A program made the position numbers and the translations under genes. From assembly GCA_038093975.1 (NCBI GenBank), contig JBBPTG010000086.1:1-64000 (forward strand): a stretch of DNA of 64,000 nt. The letters are read 5' to 3'. Shown piece by piece: positions 57,674 to 64,000 of this stretch (its first letter is position 1; the number at the start of each line of letters is the position of its first letter). The notes under the pieces are model-generated. The model worked only from the letters and a program-made list of their open reading frames with translations. It was not told where the DNA came from and did not search any database. This DNA is from Chalciporus piperatus. Its lineage: Eukaryota > Basidiomycota > Agaricomycetes > Boletales > Boletaceae.

Positions 57674-58644
57674 ATGGTCCTCGTGCTCATCATTGGCGAC
57701 ATTCACATCCCTCATCGTGCACACGATCTTCCCGCCAAGTTCCGCAAACTCTTGGTTCCAGGAAAGATCCAACAAATACTATGCACAGGCAATGTCTGTG
57801 ACCGAGAAACATACGAATACCTACGCACCATCGCGGGCGATGTGTGTGTTGTAAGAGGTGACTATGACGAGGTATGTCCTCACACTCCTCGGGACTCGTC
57901 TCGGAGGGTGCAATGGTATGAGGGCGATGCTGACGCAAGGACCCCTCGCACTAGAATGCAAGCTTCCCCCCGTCTGCGACGGTCGTACACGCCCCAATAC
58001 GGATTGGTGTCATACATGGTCACCAATGTGTACCTACAGGAGATCTCGATGTGCTTAGTGCCATGGCACGACAGATGGACGTGGACGTGTTGGTCTCGGG
58101 GCATACGCATACGTCAGTAGGTTCTCTCCTTGCCCCCATCTCGCGTGTACACACACACTCGCGCTCACACACTCACCCTGGATCGTGGTCTCGCGCTGAG
58201 TTCTGAATGCTGAGAGTGGAATGTGTTTTTTGTTCATAGGTTTCAAGCGATAGAGTATGATGGACGGTTCTTTGTCAATCCAGGTTCAGCGACAGGTGCA
58301 TGGACGGGTCTACATAACGGGTACGCGTCCCTTCTTCCTCGCACTCCCCACCCCCACCCCCACCCCCACCCCTCACACCCACTGATGTCCGACCCCCCAG
58401 CGACCCAACGCCCTCATTCGCACTCATGGACATCCAAGGCCCCGTCGTCGTCACCTACGTCTACCAACTCGTCGAAGGCGAAGTCCGAGTAGAAAAGATC
58501 GAATATCGAAAAGAAGCAGAGGCAGCGAAACCACCCGTCGCTGCGCCTCTCTCTCAGTCGAATTCGATGTACTCGAGCGCAAGTGGGGGGTTTGGACAGT
58601 CGGGGCCGAGTAGCCCGCAAGCAGCGACGCAGGGGGTGTGGTAG
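57674..58644 (+). CDS. VPS29: Retromer subunit Vps29
   Basis: Metallophosphoesterase-fold subunit of retromer, which returns cargo from endosomes to the Golgi. Start [20 protein letters not shown], then [30 protein letters not shown], an intron, [68 protein letters not shown], and after a further intron [21 protein letters not shown] Ser/Pro/Gln tail of about 35 residues at the end is longer than in yeast or man. The last intron (about 58322-58400) contains a C-rich CCCCAC repeat. GN, GHTHT and IHGH motifs of the fold are in place. Confidence 0.93.
58343..58372. repeat. CCCCAC microsatellite in a Vps29 intron
   Basis: A run of CCCCAC hexamers (CACCCCCACCCCCACCCC) within the last intron of Vps29, near its middle. 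Confidence 0.75.
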
Positions 58645-58967
58645 GGGCTTGTGTGAGGAGCTGTTGTTGTTATTCTAGTTTCGCGTGTTTCATGCATTCA
58701 TTGATCAGATCCATTCAGACTCGGAGGCTTTGCTCTTCGTGACCACTTTTTCGATTGTGAATGATGCTCGTTGTCATCTAATATATATTGTGGCTCGGAT
58801 GATCATCTCCGTCCAGGATACATGCGGCAAGGTAAAAGAGTGGAACGCTGAAGCAGAGCCTGCTGGGGTGAGAAAGTCAGATGCAGAACCAGTTGCTGCA
58901 CGGTGAAATGTGTCTCGACGCGTCAGTGAGTTCATGTGGGCCTCGAGCAAAAAATGAGCAAAAGAAA

Positions 58968-59050
58968 TGTCCCTGGCAGGAATTGAACCTGCGGCGCCAC
59001 GGTTCTGTGCAATCCACAACGTGGCGATTTAACCACTAATCGACAAGGAC
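58968..59050 (-). tRNA. tRNA-His (anticodon GTG) with an 11-nt intron
   Basis: On the minus strand, acceptor GTCCTTG pairs with CAGGGAC and the discriminator is A. The D arm is GATTAGTGGTTAAATC, the anticodon stem is CCACG/CGTGG, and the T arm is GCAGGTTCAATTCCTGC. The anticodon loop holds 18 nt, read as TTGTGG, an 11-nt intron ATTGCACAGAA, then C, so the spliced loop TTGTGGC has anticodon GTG. The 83-nt gene gives a 72-nt mature tRNA. Confidence 0.9.
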
Positions 59051-59291
59051 TTGTTAGTTCTGGCCGCAAAACCCACAGCCGGTCGTGTAATTGCAGTGCG
59101 GTCTAGAAACGGTGGGTGGAGTGTGGCGCTCGAGAGTTGGACAAGGGAATGCTCTTTGCCAATACATCACGAGCATGTATAGTCTGGTGTAAAAGAGATA
59201 TCACAATTGTTCGGAGTGAGCTCTACAAGCCAATCGTACCTCGTAGTGACGCAACAGATACTGAGTCCCAGAACCCGCAGAGTGACTGGCT

Positions 59292-60584
59292 CTAGAGTTC
59301 TTCTCCCCTCGCCTCGGCTTCTAATATTTCGCGCTCTAGTCTTGCACGTTCAGCTTCCCGTAGCCGTAGAAGGGTGATGGCTTCGAAATCCAAGGCGCTG
59401 GCTGTAGGTTTGCTTGGCTCGGGTGGTGGGGGCGTAGCAGGGAATGTGGTAGGCTATGCGAACGAGCAGGGGTCAGCACAAAAAAGGTGGCACCAAACGA
59501 AAAGTAGAAACGTACGAATGTTGAAAACTTGCCAGTCGATTCGTTGACTCCTGGAACGCCATTCGGAGGTGTTGTAGGTGGGGGGTTGGATTTAGGTTTT
59601 CCACCAAGCTCGCCCCGGTCACGCAACCAGCCTAGTATTGGTGGTTCTGAACCTGCAGCCCATGAGACATCCATGCCTTGTTCTTTGAGCGTGGGTCCAC
59701 TTGAAACCATTCCAAAGGGGGAGCTTATTTGAGCGAAGGGCACCACGGCCGTGACGACCATATCTCCTTCGTCGTCCACGCCATTTCCCTGTTTCTTCTT
59801 CTTACTTGCCTTCTTGGGCTTAATCGACAATACAACAGCTCCCTCGTCGATCTCCCCAAAACGCTTCAGATGTGCTGCCAATGCAGACGCCGTACCGAGT
59901 GACGGGAACGCCGAAAGCGTGAACTTGACCCGAATGGTAGTATCGTAGGGTCCAAGTGGCGGGGGCGCATTCTCCTCCTCCTCTACCTCCGTTCTCGTTT
60001 CTTCAACCTTTGCTCTCGCCAGTTCTTCCCGTTGCTTCTCTCTCTCCTCCCTTATCCTCCTACCCGCTTCCTTGATTCGATCGTTCTCGGTCTCCCTCGC
60101 AGCCTTTTCCTTCTGCTGGCCCATACGCGCTTTCTTGAACTCGCGTTCACGTTCTTCGAGTTCGGTGACGAGAGCCTTTCGTTTGTTATCGTAGGCTGCA
60201 AAGCGCGTCTTTTTGGCTGCTGCAAGTCGGAGTTGGGCATCGAGCGCGAGACGCCGTAGTGGGTCGAGCAGGAGCGTTGACGCTACTGTGAGGGCATGAA
60301 ACTTTTGCGCTGTCGGTCATCGCCTCTAGATTAGCAAACGTCTCTCTCTCTATCGGAGCGAGAATTAAAATTGACGGACCTGCATTGGGGTCATTCCGGT
60401 TCTAAGAGAGTGTAAGAAACTAGGTAAAGGACGAGGTATGTTAGAAAGCACGTACGCGATCGGGGTGAACTTTGAGTGACCGCGTGCGGTATGCGGTACG
60501 AATCTCAGCGTCGGTGGCTTCTTGGGAAACATCCAAAAGCTCGTATGGGTTCTCTTCAGGTTCTGTGGGGGCTGCGGGTGCCAT
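59292..60584 (-). CDS. DNAJC17-like J-domain and RRM protein
   Basis: J-domain protein, in animals and yeast (Cwf23/DNAJC17) linked to the spliceosome. Start MAPAAPTEPEENPYELLDVS, then QEATDAEIRTAYRTRSLKVH and PDRNRNDPNA (J domain with HPD), after introns KFHALTVASTLLLDPLRRLA and LDAQLRLAAAKKTRFAAYDN, then a charged helical stretch RKALVTELEEREREFKKARM. Further on comes an RRM-like IRVKFTLSAFPSLGTASALA, HLKRFGEIDEGAVVLSIKPK, MVVTAVVPFAQ. The C terminus is RLREAERARLEREILEAEAR then GEEL. The domain order J, coiled coil, RRM matches the family. Confidence 0.88.
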
Positions 60585-60735
60585 GTCGTGGATATGATGA
60601 TATTATCTGTGAAGCCAGGTGATGGTCAGTGGTAAAGGCTCCTTGGAGCTTCAGCTATGCAGCCCAGGTTTGATTACCAAATACGGAACTGCTTCACTTG
60701 GTTTTCGTTTCTGAACTTCGTCGACGACAATAATA

Positions 60736-61036
60736 ATGGCGAAAGGTGGAAAGGCGAGGTGCGTAGAGGTCTGCTACTATCCATCCTTATAGACGGTCTG
60801 ACGTCTTTGAATTGCAGAACCATCATCGTGCGGATGATTTCGACCGCTCAGACTGGTTTCTTCTATACCACTCAACGAGTCCGGATGTTGGCTCCGAAAC
60901 TATCAGCGGTGAAGTATGATCCCATCGGTGCGTGATCATTTCACACAGTCTTTTTCATCCAAGCTTGTGTTCATGCCTTGCAACGACAGTGAAACGGAGA
61001 GTACTTTTCGTGGAGAGTCGGAAGACGAGGAAATAG
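60736..61036 (+). CDS. Mitochondrial ribosomal protein bL33m
   Basis: Small mitochondrial large-subunit protein. Three exons (60736-60758, 60818-60927, 60990-61036) give 59 residues: MAKGGKARTIIVRMISTAQT, GFFYTTQRVRMLAPKLSAVK, YDPIVKRRVLFVESRKTRK. The FFYTT and K.YDP...R.V.F.E...K pattern is that of L33 (yeast Mrpl39). Zinc-binding cysteines are absent, as is usual for mitochondrial forms. Starts 150 bp from the divergent DNAJC17 gene. Confidence 0.9.
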
Positions 61037-62162
61037 TTTCGGGATTCGTCTGAACAGCCCATAGAACTACATACTCTTCCCGGCGTCCCCGTCCACGACC
61101 ACGACCCACTACTCACCTTGGTCAACATGTCTCGGACCACTAGGACCACGTTGTTTTCCAAACATAATGTGTAGTTCGTCGTAGTTTCGTCGCGCCCGAC
61201 AATAATGCATGCAATTAGACATTCCCTCCCATCGCGCGGAGGAAACCTCCTTGGATTGCTAGTGAGTCATAAGCACTTTGTATTTTGCAGCAAACGCGCG
61301 GCTTGTGTTGGTGAAGTGTGCTATGAGCTTCGACGTGAGAACTGCCTGCCTATTTCCATCGTCATAGTAGGTCTGCATTCGACTGCTTCGAACAAGCTCT
61401 GCCACAACGTTGAGCTCCACTCGACGTGGACCCATCACGGATCCTGCGACATGGAAGGGGAATCCTATTCTCTCCATCTGAATCGGACTCATCTACTCTT
61501 CATCCCCTCCCTCAACCTCGCCCATTCGAGTTCAAAGCAAGACGCGATGGGCACGGTGGTACAAGTGTCTCTCCGCGTAGAAGGGTATACGATCATTCCT
61601 TGGGAAGTGGGGCATATTGATGTTTGTTCAGTAGCTTGTCCGACCAGGAGGAACGCATATACACCCCCGAGCAAGCGACAATAACTGTGAGTGTGCCATT
61701 GAAGCCGACCCGTCCATCGACGCCCTTAGACCAGGCTTTCGTTAGAGGACGATCGAGACGATAGTGGCAGGCCACGTCAACTCGGTGTGCAAGATGCCTG
61801 GGTGCATCGTTATCCAGGGGGTGATGCTTGGGTACAATCTCGTTGGAGGTAAGTGTCGTCGACAATGAAGAAAGAGCCTGAAGACGTATGCCTCGCAAGT
61901 CAAGAAACCTTGGAAATACGGTCGGGGAAAGCAATTCTTCCTGGGGGACACCGCTCTGCAACCAGCCGAGGACAAGTGGATCTTCCGTTTCGAAGTCGCG
62001 AAATAGACTTGCTCCCGAGCGCATATACGCACCCACAAAGCATCTTCAAAGCCTCATATTTTTCTGCAGTCCTACACGTGGATGTTTTCTCTTTCCTATT
62101 GTTGTGAATTAGCTGTATCAAATACATTGTCCTCAGATTGCCCGCAATCCAGACATTGTGCA
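61037..62162. other. Region without a confirmed gene; minus-strand candidate 61593-62030
   Basis: About 1.1 kb between bL33m and RPC19. A minus-strand frame of about 140 residues at 61593-62030 has FETEDPLVLGWLQSGVPQEE and RFLDLRGIRLQAL, which looks like real protein, but it has no recognised domain and its ends are not defined. A plus-strand frame at 61205-61684 overlaps it. I would not call either with confidence. Confidence 0.35.
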
Positions 62163-62887
62163 TCAACTCTGCTCTTCCCATCGTTCGTATTGTCCTTCTG
62201 CGAGACTGGCACGATATTTTTCCTCTACGCTGCCACACACGTCATCGAGATTCGACAGGGCCTCAAGAAGTGTATCGAGTGAGGAAAGGCCGTCTGGACC
62301 CATGTGAGCGCGGGAGTAACCGGTATGAGTAGGCAAGATACACACCGTACATCTGGATACGTAGTTGTATAAGATTTTCGGAAGGGTGCGGGACGCTGGA
62401 GTACAAGATTTTTAGCTCGTCTTCCTTGATGCACAGAAAGAGAGTCTAGACAGATCGGGGAATTCCGAAAGGACAAAGCAATGAGACGGGTGGAGACACA
62501 TGGAGACACATGGACCCCCTTTCATGAGTTCAATAAGACGAGTCACGGATGGCGTGCTATGCGTTGGAGACGTAAAAAAGAGAGAGGGCCGAAAACTAAG
62601 CAACACGGCCTCGAGCGGACTCACCTGTAGCCACAGAACTCTACTTTCGGACTGAATCATTCGGAGATCAAGTTCAGTGATTAGTTCTCGGGGTATGAAA
62701 CGTACGACTCACTTCTTCATGATCATCCATCGGAGTGCGTTTCCCAGAGTATGTGACTCGTCGAAAATTTGATATGTGGCGGCAGAGAGGTCAGGCGATG
62801 CGCCTTTCATCTAAAGAGTGTCAGAACATGGGCTAGTATCCAGACAGAGAGACATACAATCTTTATTTTCTGAGGGATCTCGGTCAT
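62163..62887 (-). CDS. RPC19: RNA polymerase I/III subunit AC19 (RPC19)
   Basis: Shared subunit of RNA polymerases I and III, paired with AC40. The start at 62887 gives MTEIPQKIKI, an intron, MKGASPDLSAATYQIFDESH, TLGNALRWMIMKN, a short exon PKVEFCGYS, VPHPSENLIQLRIQMY, and then DGLSSLDTLLEALSNLDDVC, SVEEKYRASLAEGQYERWEE. The EHTLGN.LR..I..NP.VEFCGY..PHPSE..I..RIQ signature is complete. Five exons. The frame ends at 62163. Confidence 0.93.
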
Positions 62888-63483
62888 GGCTATGGAACGC
62901 CGAGCAAGATGCCACTGCAAAGACAATGTCGGTATGTGACTTCCTAGAAAGGAAACTGGACAGGATGAGTGGACGACTGTGTGTCCGAGATGTCTTGGCA
63001 CGGAATAGCCTCCCGGAGAAAAGACAATGATTCATGAACAGCCTCTGACACGGTGCACCAGGCTTCACCGCAGTGAATGGTATTTTATCATTATGCCACC
63101 ATTATTATGCTGTTTGAAAGGTCAATGAGCACGAGTCCATTGAGCCTGTGGTGCCCAAATAGATGCAAACAAGCGTGCTTTGTTTGTGTTCTACTTTGCA
63201 CAATGCAAGCCAACCTGAAGTCAACTCTTTATTTGCTCAACAAAGGCAATCTGATGTGTACATCGTTCGCTTACTTGTTCCTTTATTCACTTTGTATAAG
63301 ATGAATCGCACATCACCGCTGTCTGTCATCGGTCTCATATCCTCTCCTCCGCCCAAGAGCTCGATACCCTTCATATATAATTCTCGTCCGAGGCAGGTCT
63401 TTGGAGCACCCTGGTGGATATATCTCAGCTAGCTGGATATCTTCTTAATTCCCGACGACCCTCATCACATCTTATCATCACCA
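62888..63483. other. Intergenic region
   Basis: Between the divergent RPC19 gene and the gene at the right edge. AT-richer than its neighbours; no gene supported. Confidence 0.4.
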
Positions 63484-64000
63484 ATGACCCACTACGCATC
63501 TCATGCATCTGCGTCTGCTCGGCCTACTCTCCCTCCGCTTCACACACTTGATCTTCCCCGCGGAAACATTCAACTCCCCCACATTCACGAACTATATGAC
63601 TTGGACGAACTGAGTCGTCAGGTATATCCCTTTCTTTCCCGATTTCAAAAAAGCAGGTGTTCACACAGCTCCCTCGTATCAGACTGCACAACTACACATT
63701 CCCTCCTCAGCACCTTGCAGCCGTCAACGGCGCCAAATCTCCATATCCTCACCCACGTCCTCGCGAACACCTTCCCCCACGCCATCCGCTCCCGCGCCTT
63801 GTTTCCGTCCGCGCACGAATACCCCTACGCCCGTACCCCATCCCACTCAAAAATTCCGCCTAGTACCGACCACGTTCGAGGACGCAGACGCAGTCATCCT
63901 CGTATCCCCTCCGACAGCATCTAACATGCCCACGCCTCAACCTTTACTCCTCGTTGGTCCTGCTCTCCAGCGTTTACGTCAACCGCAGCGTCAGCTCGCA
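63484..64000 (+). CDS. Unidentified gene, 3' end beyond the window
   Basis: Start MTHYASHASASARPTLPPLH, TLDLPRGNIQLPHIHELYDL and DELSRQ, then an intron (GTATATCCC...AAGCAG) and VFTQLPRIRLHNYTFPPQHL. The final part of the window is open in the frame RLVPTTFEDADAVILVSPPT, which probably belongs to the same gene after another junction that I could not define. Low-complexity Pro/Ser-rich sequence lies between. No family recognised. Confidence 0.4.

Noticed and set aside
61205..61684. Plus-strand protein of 159 residues
   Set aside because: No domain, odd composition, and it overlaps an equally long minus-strand frame that looks more protein-like.
1..64000. CRISPR arrays, operons, ribosome binding sites
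   Set aside because: None seen and none expected: the gene structure is eukaryotic with spliceosomal introns.

Overview
The window is nuclear DNA of a filamentous basidiomycete, most likely an Agaricomycete. Genes are dense and sit on both strands. They are cut by many introns of about 35-100 nt with GT..AG ends. The gene set is a fungal housekeeping set plus secreted glycoside hydrolases, an F-box protein family typical of mushrooms, and transposon pieces of families I know as multicopy in Agaricomycetes. A Rhizoctonia/Ceratobasidium-like source would fit, but that is an inference.

Layout. 1-2267 has no convincing gene; it holds a 161-bp tandem duplication and two clusters of GGTGA/TCACC words. 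2268-8253: a kinesin-10-like motor gene (+) and a two-CCCH zinc-finger gene (-). 8780-26818 is built from three GH47 alpha-mannosidase genes. Copies A (+) and B (-) form an inverted duplication of about 3.3 kb around a 6.1-kb unique block with a membrane protein, an F-box protein, tRNA-Cys and the OST subunit Swp1/ribophorin II. Copy C (-) lies next to an intact Sos7-like kinetochore gene, and pieces of that gene survive beside A and B, so C looks like the source locus. 26860-34003: Mdm35, a disrupted Rec114-like gene, an unusual WD40/proline-rich gene, an SAP30BP/HCNGP-like gene and the GPI transamidase catalytic subunit GPI8.

34098-36020 is a mobile element with 104-bp terminal inverted repeats and a perfect 9-bp target duplication. 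It carries the 5' ends of two inward-facing genes, a RecQ/DEAD-type helicase and a DUF6589-like protein. It looks like an internally deleted member of a poorly described transposon type and is the strongest candidate here for an undescribed system.

36132-41412: two adjacent GH27 alpha-galactosidase genes, one apparently membrane anchored. 42436-51580: SmD1, mitochondrial AsnRS, a secreted aspartic protease, ribosomal protein uS3 and an enolase-superfamily L-fuconate dehydratase-like enzyme. 52037-58644: Tup1, a divergent N-terminally shortened Tup1 paralog, and Vps29. 58968-64000: tRNA-His, a DNAJC17-like protein, mitochondrial bL33, the RNA polymerase I/III subunit AC19 (RPC19) and the start of an unidentified gene running off the edge.

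Functionally most genes are unrelated core functions. The exceptions are the carbohydrate-active group (three GH47, two GH27, an ENOSF1-like dehydratase) and ER/GPI/N-glycan functions (Swp1, GPI8). Genes were assembled by hand from splice signals and family conservation, so outer coordinates are firmer than internal exon edges.
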